The position numbers were made by a program, and so were the translations under genes. From a virus, in IMG/VR virus record IMGVR_UViG_3300004461_000415, positions 1-23,603 of that record: 23,603 nucleotides of DNA. One strand, given 5' to 3'. Below, piece by piece: positions 5,377 to 12,755 of the stretch. The notes under the pieces were generated by a model. It made no database searches. It saw only the letters and a list, made by a program, of their open reading frames with translations, and was not told where the DNA came from. Numbering within the stretch: the first letter of the stretch is position 1; each line of letters begins with the position of its first letter.

Positions 5377-5594
5377 GCAACTCAAAACTATTAAGAGAGC
5401 GTAAAAAGATTGATAACTTATATGTTATTGAATGCCCAACCTGTGGAAATTATGCAGCATCTTCGGATGATGTTAAAGAGTTGCCCGATTGGGTTGTGTG
5501 TAAAGAATGTTATCCCACTAAATTATTGAACGATGTCATACGAATGGATTATAGAAGAAGACACACAAGAATGGGACGTAGAACAAGCCTATAA
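5373..5594 (+). CDS. Small zinc-ribbon-like protein (73 aa)
   Basis: Two CxxC pairs, CPTC and CKEC, about 24 residues apart frame a likely single zinc ribbon (IECPTCGNYAAS and WVVCKECYP). The C-terminus is strongly basic (DYRRRHTRMGRRTSL). Such proteins usually contact nucleic acid or polymerase, but the partner is unknown. It is coupled by ATGA to the upstream gene. Its 3' end overlaps the next small gene by 62 bp. Confidence 0.65.
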   Translation: MSNSKLLRERKKIDNLYVIECPTCGNYAASSDDVKELPDWVVCKECYPTKLLNDVIRMDYRRRHTRMGRRTSL

Positions 5595-5712
5595 TAAATA
5601 CTTAAAAGCAAAAAAGTCAACAGGAGACTACATAGAATACAACAAGTGGTTTAATTATTGGCTAGATTATTTACAAATCAGACACAGATATGATACTACT
5701 AGTAGATGCTGA
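5533..5712 (+). CDS. Small acidic, aromatic-rich protein (59 aa)
   Basis: MSYEWIIEEDTQEWDVEQAYN, then KKSTGDYIEYNKWFNYWLDYL. It overlaps the zinc-ribbon gene (62 bp) and the exonuclease gene (23 bp). Without it there would be a 95 bp gap in an otherwise gapless operon, and its W/Y/D/E-rich composition looks protein-like, so I include it. No family recognised; its start could be later. Confidence 0.5.
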   Translation: MSYEWIIEEDTQEWDVEQAYNKYLKAKKSTGDYIEYNKWFNYWLDYLQIRHRYDTTSRC

Positions 5713-6391
5713 CAGTTTAATTTTTGCAAGTTGCTACTGTCCAAAAGAGGATGTTGACACATTCTATACAGATTTAGATGATGTCATTCACAAATTTGAT
5801 GAGGCATTTCAAAAGATAGTAAATGATCTAACTGATATGTACAACGTAACAGAGGTGTTCACCTTTAATAACTCAAAAGGAAACTTCAGAAAGATGATTA
5901 CCCCCAAATACAAAGCAAATAGGATAGGGCAAAAAAAACCTCCACTATTATCTGAGATTCATAATTATGTTACTGAAAGTTATGATGGAATTTATGGATA
6001 TGGGGTAGAGACAGATGATATGGTTGCCGCTTATTGGCAAACCCTATCAGAGAAGTTTGGTAGAGATCATGTGATGATTGTAAGCATTGACAAAGATTAC
6101 TTACAATTCCCGGCATTGATTTATAAGTACAATCGAAAAGAAGTTTTAGATGTGTCTAAATTTGATGCTTTAAAAAACTTTTATACTCAAATGATAATTG
6201 GAGATTCAGCAGATAATGTGAACTACTTCAAGGGCAAAGGCATCAAGTTTGCAGAGAAGTATTACAAGGACTGTGACACAAAATATCAGTTCACTAAGAT
6301 GTTATACCTTCTTTTTAAAGAACGTTATAAGAGTAAAGCAAGGGAAAAGTACATAGAGTGCTACAACCTATTAAAATTAAGAACAGAATGA
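5690..6391 (+). CDS. 5'-3' exonuclease, FEN/PIN-like
   Basis: 233 aa resembling the phage and DNA polymerase I 5'-nuclease family, which removes 5' flaps and RNA primers. Metal-binding carboxylates appear in order: ILLVDADSL at the N-terminus, GVETDDMVAAYW (about 105-116), IVSIDKDYLQF (about 130-140) and the helix-hairpin-helix-like IGDSADNVNYFKGKGIKFAEKY. KYKANR near residue 75 matches the helical arch region. Length is typical of short phage versions. With ERF and SSB it probably supplies resection and primer removal. It ends in an ATGA overlap with the methyltransferase gene. Confidence 0.85.
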   Translation: MILLVDADSLIFASCYCPKEDVDTFYTDLDDVIHKFDEAFQKIVNDLTDMYNVTEVFTFNNSKGNFRKMITPKYKANRIGQKKPPLLSEIHNYVTESYDGIYGYGVETDDMVAAYWQTLSEKFGRDHVMIVSIDKDYLQFPALIYKYNRKEVLDVSKFDALKNFYTQMIIGDSADNVNYFKGKGIKFAEKYYKDCDTKYQFTKMLYLLFKERYKSKAREKYIECYNLLKLRTE

Positions 6392-7461
6392 ATATATTGA
6401 GCCTGTTTGATGGAATGAGTTGTGGACAACAAGCACTAGAAAGAAGCGGTGTTCGGGTAGATAATTACTTTGCATCTGAAATAGACAAGTATGCTATAAA
6501 AGTAACACAAGCCAACTACCCAAGGACAAAACAACTAGGTAGCGTTATTGATGTAGATGGATATTCATTGCCTAATATAGATTTACTTTTAGGTGGTTCA
6601 CCTTGTCAATCGTTTTCTTTTGCAGGTAAACGCAAAGGAATGTCAACCAAAGATGAACAAGAGATTCTAACACTAGATCATTATTTAGAATTAAAATCAG
6701 AAGGTTTTGAATTTGAAGGACAATCATATTTGTTTTGGGAATACATGAGATTACTTAAAGAGGTAAAGCCAAAGTATTTTCTACTTGAGAATGTAATGAT
6801 GGGGGATAAATGGGAAAAGATTTTATCAAAAGCAATAGGAGTAAATCCAATAGAAATAAATTCATCATTAGTATCAGCACAAAACAGAAGAAGATTGTAT
6901 TGGGCAAATATTGGAATGATTCCCGGAGGATTGTTTGGTGATTTACAAAGCATAATACAACAACCTAAAGACAAAGGTATTTTACTTAAAGATGTTGTTG
7001 AAGAAGATGTTGATGATAAGTATTTTTTAAGCAAAAAAATGATTGATAATTTTACTGGCAATTCAAAAAAAATGGAGATGAAAGGTAATGGATTTAGATT
7101 TTCTCCTATAAAAGATGTGGAGGTTAAAACAAAAACCATTACAACAAAAGAGGGTAACAGGATGGATAACAATTATATTTCAACTCCACATAATATACTA
7201 GATAATGGAAAAACAATAGGTAAGGAAATAAAAAAATCACATACTTTATTATCAAGAGATTACAAAGGATTTAACACTTATGGAAGTAATGGAGTTGTTG
7301 TAAATGAAAGAATTAGAAGATTAACCCCATTAGAATGTGAACGATTACAAACGGTAAAAGATAATTATACTGATCACGTTTCTGACACACAACGATACAA
7401 GATGTTAGGCAATGGTTGGACAGTAGATGTAATATCACATATTTTAAACTACATGAAATGA
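6388..7461 (+). CDS. C5-cytosine DNA methyltransferase
   Basis: 357 aa, apparently complete. Motif I is LSLFDGMSCGQQAL (4-17), the phage/Dnmt3-like form of FxGxG. The catalytic motif IV is GGSPCQSFSFAG with nucleophile C73. ENV of motif VI lies near 135, QNRRRLYWANIG of motif VIII near 165, and the C-terminal motif X is MLGNGWTVDVISHIL. The variable region between VIII and X should carry target recognition; the target cannot be read from sequence. It could protect phage DNA from host restriction. ATG 6388 overlaps the exonuclease stop and precedes motif I by three residues, so an ATG at 6358 is rejected. Confidence 0.9.
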   Translation: MNILSLFDGMSCGQQALERSGVRVDNYFASEIDKYAIKVTQANYPRTKQLGSVIDVDGYSLPNIDLLLGGSPCQSFSFAGKRKGMSTKDEQEILTLDHYLELKSEGFEFEGQSYLFWEYMRLLKEVKPKYFLLENVMMGDKWEKILSKAIGVNPIEINSSLVSAQNRRRLYWANIGMIPGGLFGDLQSIIQQPKDKGILLKDVVEEDVDDKYFLSKKMIDNFTGNSKKMEMKGNGFRFSPIKDVEVKTKTITTKEGNRMDNNYISTPHNILDNGKTIGKEIKKSHTLLSRDYKGFNTYGSNGVVVNERIRRLTPLECERLQTVKDNYTDHVSDTQRYKMLGNGWTVDVISHILNYMK

Positions 7462-7631
7462 ATTTAAAAGAACAATTAAACGAAAAGATAAAGACAAGGG
7501 ATGAGAGAAGAAAAGCCATCCTTGATCCAAACATAGATCAAATCAGAATAGTTGGATTAACCAAAGGGTTAAGAGTGTTGGAAAGAGAAATAAATGGTTT
7601 AATTAAACAGATAGAAAATGGAGAAGGTTAA
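7458..7631 (+). CDS. Small coiled-coil protein (57 aa)
   Basis: MNLKEQLNEKIKTRDERRKA, then LTKGLRVLEREINGLIKQIEN: an almost wholly helical charged protein, probably two antiparallel helices or a coiled coil. The function is unknown. ATG 7458 overlaps the methyltransferase TGA (ATGA), so this start is preferred over one 42 bp upstream inside that gene. Confidence 0.65.
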   Translation: MNLKEQLNEKIKTRDERRKAILDPNIDQIRIVGLTKGLRVLEREINGLIKQIENGEG

Positions 7632-7728
7632 ACAAATAGTAGGCACTTTGTTTATAGTTATGGCAAGTGTATTGATTTTAATAATTGGAAATTTTATAGA
7701 CTTACACAAACCAAATGAAAACCATTAA
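7618..7728 (+). CDS. Tiny single-pass membrane protein (36 aa)
   Basis: MEKVKQIVGTLFIVMASVLI, continuing LIIGNFIDL and a short polar tail: one hydrophobic helix at about residues 7-27 preceded by lysines, so N-in topology is expected. It overlaps both neighbours by 14 bp and fills what would otherwise be an 83 bp gap. The role is unknown; small membrane proteins in phage early regions can be exclusion factors, but nothing here proves that. Confidence 0.5.
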   Translation: MEKVKQIVGTLFIVMASVLILIIGNFIDLHKPNENH

Positions 7729-8518
7729 TTCTTTAAGTGGAGGAAAAACAAGTAGTTACTTGGCAGTTCATTATCCTGCTGACTACAATATTTTTTCCTT
7801 GATTAGAATTGATGATGTAAAATGTAAACCCAAAGACTCAAAATTAATTCAAATGGTTTCAGATAAATTAGATTTGGATTTTATTGCTACTGCTGAATCA
7901 GATAAAACATTAAAAGTTATGTTTGACTTAGAACAAATATTGGGTAAAGAAATTGTTTGGGTTTCGGGTAATAGTTTTGATGAGGTTATTTTAAAGAAAA
8001 AAGCACTACCAAATGAGTTGATGAGATTTTGCACAACAGAAATGAAATTAAAACCAATATTTGATTGGTGGCTAAAAAATATTAATGAGAAGGTGAAAAT
8101 GGGGATTGGGTTTAGATACGATGAAAAAGAACGCGCTGATAGATTTACCACATCATTTAAGACAATAGTAGGAAAAAGAAAAACTAGGAACAAATGGGAG
8201 GAAATGGAATGGAGAGAAGGGTACTTTCCTTTAATAAAAGACAAGATTACTCATTACCCTATTTATAAATGGGCAATGAAAAGTAATATTGATTTTCCCG
8301 AAGATTCTAATTGTGTTGGTTGCTTTCATAAACAAGTTCAGCAACTAAGAAAAAATTGGGATGATGAACCATTGAAAATGCAATGGTTTTCTGATCAAGA
8401 AAAAAAATACACTTGGAAAAAACAAATGAATTTTAAACAAATAAAAAAAGTAGGTAAGCAATTGGATTTTACTTATGGAGGTGGAAGCGGTTGCCAAGCA
8501 GGATTTTGTACAGATTAA
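7715..8518 (+). CDS. PAPS reductase-like PP-loop protein
   Basis: 267 aa of the adenine-nucleotide alpha-hydrolase (PP-loop) fold: SGGKTSS at residues 8-14 binds the pyrophosphate of ATP or PAPS. Further family features are RFCTTEMKLKP (C106), a C200-x-x-C203 pair and a C-terminal C260-x4-C265 pair, suggesting an Fe-S or zinc site. Related phage proteins are often annotated CysH or phosphoadenosine phosphosulfate reductase. The actual reaction may be sulfur transfer to nucleic acid or DndC-like chemistry instead. A position just after a DNA methyltransferase makes nucleic acid modification attractive but unproven. Confidence 0.75.
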   Translation: MKTINSLSGGKTSSYLAVHYPADYNIFSLIRIDDVKCKPKDSKLIQMVSDKLDLDFIATAESDKTLKVMFDLEQILGKEIVWVSGNSFDEVILKKKALPNELMRFCTTEMKLKPIFDWWLKNINEKVKMGIGFRYDEKERADRFTTSFKTIVGKRKTRNKWEEMEWREGYFPLIKDKITHYPIYKWAMKSNIDFPEDSNCVGCFHKQVQQLRKNWDDEPLKMQWFSDQEKKYTWKKQMNFKQIKKVGKQLDFTYGGGSGCQAGFCTD

Positions 8519-8528
8519 ACAGATTAAC

Positions 8529-8711
8529 ATGACAGATAGCATAGTAGAAAGTGTTCTAAACAAATTTAAACAACGCTCAGAGGAAGGAATTAAGAAGTAT
8601 GGTGTAACTATGGATAGAAAAGATTTGAATGGCTTAGAATGGCTGACACATCTTCAAGAAGAATTGATGGATGCAACGTTATATATAGAGAAGTTAAAAA
8701 AAGAATTATGA
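8529..8711 (+). CDS. MazG-like small protein (60 aa)
   Basis: Begins MTDSIVESVLNKFKQRSEEG and contains the helix WLTHLQEELMDATLYIEKLK, whose ExxxD pattern (EELMDA) recalls the metal-binding helix of MazG/dUTPase-like NTP pyrophosphohydrolases. At 60 aa it is about half a MazG domain, so it may dimerise or be catalytically inactive. ATG 8529 is chosen because the longer frame overlaps the PAPS-reductase-like gene and adds residues unlike the family. The next gene is coupled by ATGA. Confidence 0.6.
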   Translation: MTDSIVESVLNKFKQRSEEGIKKYGVTMDRKDLNGLEWLTHLQEELMDATLYIEKLKKEL

Positions 8712-8899
8712 CAGATAGAGAAAAAAATGCAAGTGATCAAGCACAGAAATTAATCAGCAGATACATCAGCGAATGTGGTGTTGATGAAGATTCCGCAAAG
8801 AAAGGAGTTTTGATTTTAGTAGATGAGATATTTAAATGGGGGTTACCTTATAGATATCAGATAGAATTTTGGACAGAGGTTAAACGATATTTAAAATGA
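8708..8899 (+). CDS. Small helical protein (63 aa), function unknown
   Basis: MTDREKNASDQAQKLISRYI, then DEDSAKKGVLILVDEIFKWG and YQIEFWTEVKRYLK: three predicted helices, acidic/aromatic, no cysteine motif apart from one C. It begins and ends in ATGA overlaps, linking the MazG-like gene to the DnaA-like gene. No family recognised. Confidence 0.6.
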   Translation: MTDREKNASDQAQKLISRYISECGVDEDSAKKGVLILVDEIFKWGLPYRYQIEFWTEVKRYLK

Positions 8900-9267
8900 C
8901 TGCACAGGAAATTAGCGATAAGATAATAAAGAAAACAGGAGTTAATGTTTTTGAGGACACAAGGAGGAAGGAAGTGATTCATTACCGTTCACTACTCATT
9001 TACCTTCTTAGAGAAAAGATGAATCTTAGATGGATGAACATAGCGTTATTCTTTAAAGCAAATGACAAGAATATAACACACGCAACTGTCATACATTCAC
9101 ATCATTATTATAAGGTGTACAAGGATGAAAATCCTAAGTTAGAAGAGTTAGAAAAACAGTTTAACTTTACACCTGTCGATCTTGACACACTAGATAAAAT
9201 ACATATGCTAGAAAATAAGGTTAAAAATTTAAAAAAAGTAATTCAGAGATATGAAAAAGTTAATTAA
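8896..9267 (+). CDS. DnaA domain IV-like DNA-binding protein
   Basis: 123 aa. Residues about 24-75 resemble the C-terminal DNA-binding domain of DnaA: a helix IHYRSLLIYLLREKMNLRWM, the IALFF turn in the place of IGxxFG, and THATVIHSHHYYKVY in the place of the signature HTTVxHAxxKI that reads the DnaA box. No AAA+ domain is present. A C-terminal coiled coil follows (MLENKVKNLKKVIQRYEKV). It may bind an origin or DnaA-box-like sites, or compete with host DnaA. Coupled by ATGA to its predecessor; the next gene starts within its 3' end. Confidence 0.7.
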   Translation: MTAQEISDKIIKKTGVNVFEDTRRKEVIHYRSLLIYLLREKMNLRWMNIALFFKANDKNITHATVIHSHHYYKVYKDENPKLEELEKQFNFTPVDLDTLDKIHMLENKVKNLKKVIQRYEKVN

Positions 9268-9421
9268 AAAAATAGGTGAATACATAATAGATTATTTCAC
9301 AGATACTGATTCCAATAAATTAGAAATTAGTATTCCCAAAAACTTCAAGACAAAGAAGGAGCAGAATTTCTTTATCAGAAGGACAAAGGATTTTATAATA
9401 GAAAACACAGAAATTGGATAA
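9251..9421 (+). CDS. Small protein (56 aa), function unknown
   Basis: MKKLIKKIGEYIIDYFTDTD, then a basic region (KNFKTKKEQNFFIRRTKDF). No family recognised. It overlaps the DnaA-like gene by 17 bp. Its TAA shares one base with the ATG of the nuclease gene (TAATG), so it fits the gapless operon. Confidence 0.55.
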   Translation: MKKLIKKIGEYIIDYFTDTDSNKLEISIPKNFKTKKEQNFFIRRTKDFIIENTEIG

Positions 9422-9852
9422 TGGAAGATTTTGATAAGGATTATAAGGATGGAAACAATATTGAAAAAGTAGTATTAAATCGGATATTAAAAAAGCATCC
9501 AAAAGCCTATATCAAAGAAGGATTATTTAAAGGTTGGGATATACACATCCCCGAAATCGATAAAACAGTAGAAGTTAAGTTTGATCGTGTTGCTGAGAAA
9601 GGAAAAAACATCTTAATCGAAATTGAATCAAATAATGAACCATCGGGAATGTCAACATCAAAGGCTGACTTTTGGGTAATATATGATAACATTGAATTTT
9701 ATTGGTTTAAGACAGAGCAGATAAGAAAGTGTATCTATGAGAACAAATTAGATTGGAGGGAATATAGAGCCAAGCAAGATAAAAAGTTAAAAAAGGCTTA
9801 CATGATAAATAAGGAATTACTTTTAAAATACAAATTGAATAAACAAAAATAA
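9421..9852 (+). CDS. PD-(D/E)XK-like nuclease, possible resolvase
   Basis: 143 aa. The arrangement WDIHIPEIDKTVEVKFD (D40, E51-V-K53), then NILIEIES and PSGMSTSKADFWVIYD, matches the core of restriction-endonuclease-like nucleases (D...ExK followed by a strand and a conserved helix). Proteins of this type in phage replication modules resolve branched DNA or trim ends before packaging. It is adjacent to the terminase genes, which suits a junction resolvase. The exact subfamily cannot be fixed by eye. Confidence 0.65.
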   Translation: MEDFDKDYKDGNNIEKVVLNRILKKHPKAYIKEGLFKGWDIHIPEIDKTVEVKFDRVAEKGKNILIEIESNNEPSGMSTSKADFWVIYDNIEFYWFKTEQIRKCIYENKLDWREYRAKQDKKLKKAYMINKELLLKYKLNKQK

Positions 9853-9856
9853 ATCT

Positions 9857-10126
9857 ATGGATGGCAGACAAAAAAACGGAGGGATAAGACAAGGAGCAGG
9901 ACGCCCTAAAAAGGCAGATGAAGAAAAGTTGATTGAAAAACTAGATGCATTAATTGATTCTGATAAGGTAGTAATGAAACTAGGTGAGATGTGTCTTAAA
10001 GGAGATTCAAGAGCATTAACACTTTACTTCAATTACAGGTATGGAAAGCCAAAAGAGAAAATAGATATATCTGCAAGTGAAGGTTTAAATGTCAACTTTA
10101 AGGATTTGATTCAGTTTAGTGATTAA
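9857..10126 (+). CDS. terS: Terminase small subunit-like
   Basis: 89 aa with the N-terminal signature KNGGIRQGAGRPKKADEEKL, an AT-hook-like basic segment common at the start of phage small terminase subunits. A helical part (LIDSDKVVMKLGEMCLKGDSRALTLYFNYRYGKPKEKI) follows, like the oligomerisation core. It overlaps the large subunit gene by 8 bp. Together they would recognise and cut phage DNA for packaging. It is shorter than many TerS proteins. Confidence 0.75.
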   Translation: MDGRQKNGGIRQGAGRPKKADEEKLIEKLDALIDSDKVVMKLGEMCLKGDSRALTLYFNYRYGKPKEKIDISASEGLNVNFKDLIQFSD

Positions 10127-11327
10127 GGTAAACCCGAAGTATTCACCAATCTCAAAATCGGATTCTAGGTATTTTATTGTAACAGGTGGAAGAGGTAGTG
10201 GTAAATCCTTTTCCATCAATTTGATGTTGTGCCTTTTAACCTATGAGAAAGGACACGTTATCCTTTTCAGTAGGTACACCTTAACATCTGCTTATGTGTC
10301 TATAATTCCCGAATTTATAGAGAAGTTGGAACTGCTTAATATTTTTGATCATTTCCAAATAACAAAGGATGAGATACAAAATAGAATATCGGGTAGCAAG
10401 ATTATCTTCAAGGGAATTAAAACCTCTTCGGGTGATCAAACTGCTAATCTAAAGTCATTGCAAGGTGTCACTACATTTGTACTAGATGAGGCTGAAGAAC
10501 TAACCAACGAGGACACATTCGATAAAATAGATTTATCTGTACGTTCTCAGATTCAAACGAATAGGATTATCTTGATTCTAAACCCAACAACAAAAGAACA
10601 TTGGATTTACCAAAGGTTCTTCCAAGACAAAGGAATACAGGAAGGGGTAAACACTAGCAAAGAGGATGTGACATATATTCACACAACCTACCTTGACAAC
10701 ATTCAAAACCTTTCAGAAAGTTACCTATCCCAAATACAAAACATTAGGGTAAGACGTCCCAATAAATACAAGCATCAAATACTAGGGGGATGGTTAGATA
10801 AAGCCGAAGGTGTTATTTTCGATAATTGGAAAATAGGAGAATTTAAAAAGATAGGTGTTTCTGTATTTGGGCAAGATTATGGATTTGCATCAGATGAATC
10901 CACGCTGATTGAAACCAATATCGACACAACAAATAAAATCATCTATCTAAGGGAATGTTTTTATATTAAACATCTAACCACATCAGAGATTGCAGAACTT
11001 AATTTAAAACACGCAGGTGATGCTTTAATAATAGGGGATAGTGCAGAACCTAGATTGATAAATGAACTAAAATCTAAGGGTAGTAAAATAGTTGCATCTG
11101 TAAAAGGACAAGGTTCTATTACCTATGGAATATCCTTGATTCAAGATTATGATTTAATAGTATCTGAAGATTCTGTTAATCTGATTAAAGAATTGAATAA
11201 CTATTGTTGGCTAGAAAAAAAGTCAAAAACGCCCCAAGATTCCCATAATCACCTTTTAGACGCCCTCAGATATTCAGTAACCTATCAATTACAAAATCCA
11301 AATAGGGGAAAATATCATGTTCGATAA
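10119..11327 (+). CDS. terL: Terminase large subunit
   Basis: 402 aa packaging motor and nuclease, PBSX/Terminase_3-like. Walker A GGRGSGKS is at 23-30 and Walker B TTFVLDEAEEL near 120-130. A coupling motif LNPT is near 154. The RNase H-like nuclease has its acidic residues in FGQDYGFASD (about 251), IIGDSAEP (about 307) and HNHLLDALRY (about 377). It starts with GTG at 10119, inside the end of terS; length and motif spacing fit the family. Unusually, no portal gene follows; the downstream genes are two small unknowns and the tail module. Confidence 0.92.
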   Translation: MIKVNPKYSPISKSDSRYFIVTGGRGSGKSFSINLMLCLLTYEKGHVILFSRYTLTSAYVSIIPEFIEKLELLNIFDHFQITKDEIQNRISGSKIIFKGIKTSSGDQTANLKSLQGVTTFVLDEAEELTNEDTFDKIDLSVRSQIQTNRIILILNPTTKEHWIYQRFFQDKGIQEGVNTSKEDVTYIHTTYLDNIQNLSESYLSQIQNIRVRRPNKYKHQILGGWLDKAEGVIFDNWKIGEFKKIGVSVFGQDYGFASDESTLIETNIDTTNKIIYLRECFYIKHLTTSEIAELNLKHAGDALIIGDSAEPRLINELKSKGSKIVASVKGQGSITYGISLIQDYDLIVSEDSVNLIKELNNYCWLEKKSKTPQDSHNHLLDALRYSVTYQLQNPNRGKYHVR

Positions 11328-11334
11328 TAAAGTT

Positions 11335-11365
11335 TTTGTTTTATAAGTTTATTAGTGTATCTTGC
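11335..11365 (+). promoter_or_regulatory. Host-type promoter after the terminase genes
   Basis: TTTG at 11335-11338, 19 nt spacer, TATCTTGC at 11358-11365 (two mismatches to TAnnTTTG). The leader AATCAATAAACAAACAAA before the ATG at 11389 resembles the leader of the gene at 2080. Confidence 0.6.
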
Positions 11366-11388
11366 CTTTAAATCAATAAACAAACAAA

Positions 11389-11727
11389 ATGAAAGACTTA
11401 TTTACAGATCAAGAACTAGAAGAACTGCTGAAGGATTTAAAACCCATAGACATTCACATGGGTGATTCAGAGATTCACACAGAAGAAATTACTTGGAGTG
11501 TGGGATGCATTGATGTTTATGCTGACATTATTTGTGTTAGGAAAACCATTAGCGATCCCGAAACATACGAAGAATATGGATATATGAGAACTGATGATGG
11601 TGTTTACGAATATATTTTTGATATTGATGAAATGGCTATATATTGCGATGATGAAGATTGCTCAACATACGAGCAAGAATTAAGAGTTGTCATCCCTAAA
11701 ATTAAATCTTTAATATCAATAGCATGA
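11389..11727 (+). CDS. Acidic protein (112 aa), function unknown
   Basis: Starts MKDLFTDQELEELLKDLKP and has a very acidic composition, including DIDEMAIYCDDEDCSTYEQE. Predicted mixed alpha/beta; acidity and size recall DNA-mimic or anti-restriction proteins, but no family signature supports that. It lies behind its own host-type promoter, apart from the structural operon, suggesting early or middle expression. The next gene is coupled by ATGA. Confidence 0.7.
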   Translation: MKDLFTDQELEELLKDLKPIDIHMGDSEIHTEEITWSVGCIDVYADIICVRKTISDPETYEEYGYMRTDDGVYEYIFDIDEMAIYCDDEDCSTYEQELRVVIPKIKSLISIA

Positions 11728-12008
11728 ACAAGATACAGAACACACATGATGCGGAATATTGGAATAATGCACATCTTTGTTCCGAGATACTTAAAAAATG
11801 GAATAAGATCAAACCCGAAAACGAAGAGATCAAGGCAGTAATGACTGCACTTGGAGAGATGTCTTTTTATGTTGCTAGGTTGCATCACGATGCACAGGCA
11901 AGGGATAAGGTTCTGCAAGAGTACAAATTAGAAAGAAACAAATGGTGTAAAAGAGCAATGGATGCAAAACGCAGATATGACAACGTAAAGAAGTTAGAAG
12001 GCATTTAA
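11724..12008 (+). CDS. Helical protein (94 aa), function unknown
   Basis: MNKIQNTHDAEYWNNAHLCS, then long charged helices (VMTALGEMSFYVARLHHDAQ, ERNKWCKRAMDAKRRYDNVK). No family recognised. It overlaps the upstream acidic gene by ATGA and is followed 24 bp later by a strong terminator, so these two genes form one short transcription unit. Confidence 0.65.
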   Translation: MNKIQNTHDAEYWNNAHLCSEILKKWNKIKPENEEIKAVMTALGEMSFYVARLHHDAQARDKVLQEYKLERNKWCKRAMDAKRRYDNVKKLEGI

Positions 12009-12032
12009 AACTTTTGTTTAGTTGGTTAATTG

Positions 12033-12061
12033 GGGTAGTCAGAAATGGCTGCCCTTTTTTT
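12033..12061 (+). terminator. Rho-independent terminator
   Basis: GGGTAGTC (12033-12040) pairs with GGCTGCCC (12047-12054; two G-U) around a 6 nt loop, followed by seven T. It separates the unit 11389-12008 from the late tail operon. Confidence 0.8.
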
Positions 12062-12086
12062 GTGTTTAAAAATCACTTGGTTTTTG

Positions 12087-12102
12087 CGTTATATAATTAT
12101 GA
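12087..12102 (+). promoter_or_regulatory. Late element CGTTATAT-N3-TATGA, copy 1
   Basis: CGTTATAT AAT TATGA, 26 nt after a terminator; the embedded ATG (12099) is the chaperone start codon. Distance from the motif's first C to ATG is 12 nt, as in all four copies. Probably a late promoter giving a leaderless or nearly leaderless mRNA. Confidence 0.65.
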
Positions 12103-12755
12103 AAGCAAGTGTAACAGTTCCAAGTCTATCTGAAATTACATTAGAACAGTATCAAAGATTCTTGAAAGTTCAGCAAATCAACAAGGATGATGAGTATATC
12201 ATTCAGTTGAAAATGATTGAAATATTCTGCAACGTAGATTTTAAGGATGCAAGGAATATCAAATTTACAGATGTCGAAAGAATCATAGAAAAGTTAACAG
12301 AAACTTTCCAAGAGAAACCTAATCTTATTAGAACATTCAAAATGGATGGGGTTGAATATGGGTTTATTCCTTCGATGGAAGAAATGACTTTTGGTGAATA
12401 CATTGATGTTGACACATATCTCCCACAAGAGGATCAAATGCATCTTGCAATGAACGTGTTGTATCGTCCTATTACAAGCAAGAAAGCAGGTAAATATTCT
12501 ATTGAGGATTATGACATAAACACAAAAGAAAGAATGAAACAAATGCCTTTGAACGTGATGTTGTCAGCCACTTTTTTTTTGCAAAATTTAGGCTTGGAGT
12601 TACTGAGCGTTACGAACAATTATTTACAGGAGGAAATGGAGAAACAACAACTCTCTCCGCAGGATTTGGAAAAAAATGGGGATGGTATTCAAGCATCTAT
12701 GCTCTCGCTAAAGGAGATATTGAAAGATTTGAAGGTGTCACTTCCCTTGAATTAG
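12099..12755 (+). CDS. Tail assembly chaperone, G-like product
   Basis: 218 aa, starting MKASVTVPSLSEITLEQYQR. Position before the tail genes and tape measure, together with a second frame that continues it (see 12572-12838), identifies it as the G-like member of a frameshifted chaperone pair that coats the tape measure protein during tail assembly. ATG 12099 is chosen because it sits in the conserved late element; an in-frame ATG at 12045 would translate the terminator and promoter. Slippery candidates are the run of nine T at 12572-12580 and A_AAA_AAT at 12671-12677. Confidence 0.75.
   Translation: MKASVTVPSLSEITLEQYQRFLKVQQINKDDEYIIQLKMIEIFCNVDFKDARNIKFTDVERIIEKLTETFQEKPNLIRTFKMDGVEYGFIPSMEEMTFGEYIDVDTYLPQEDQMHLAMNVLYRPITSKKAGKYSIEDYDINTKERMKQMPLNVMLSATFFLQNLGLELLSVTNNYLQEEMEKQQLSPQDLEKNGDGIQASMLSLKEILKDLKVSLPLN

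Noticed and set aside
6681-7172. Minus-strand open frame of 163 codons
   Set aside because: It is antisense to the methyltransferase with its full motif set; low-complexity F/S/L composition typical of a shadow frame. Other minus-strand frames were rejected for the same reason.
8677-8690. Fifth CGTTATAT occurrence
   Set aside because: It lies inside the MazG-like gene, has no ATG 12 nt downstream and no unit boundary; likely chance.
12045-12098. Upstream in-frame ATG for the tail chaperone
   Set aside because: It would translate the terminator loop, T-run and late promoter; ATG 12099 within the conserved element is better.
12572-12580. Run of nine T as a sequencing indel splitting one chaperone gene
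   Set aside because: Both frames give plausible protein after the run, the first frame ends cleanly, and a -1 shift is known for this gene family; cannot be fully excluded without reads.
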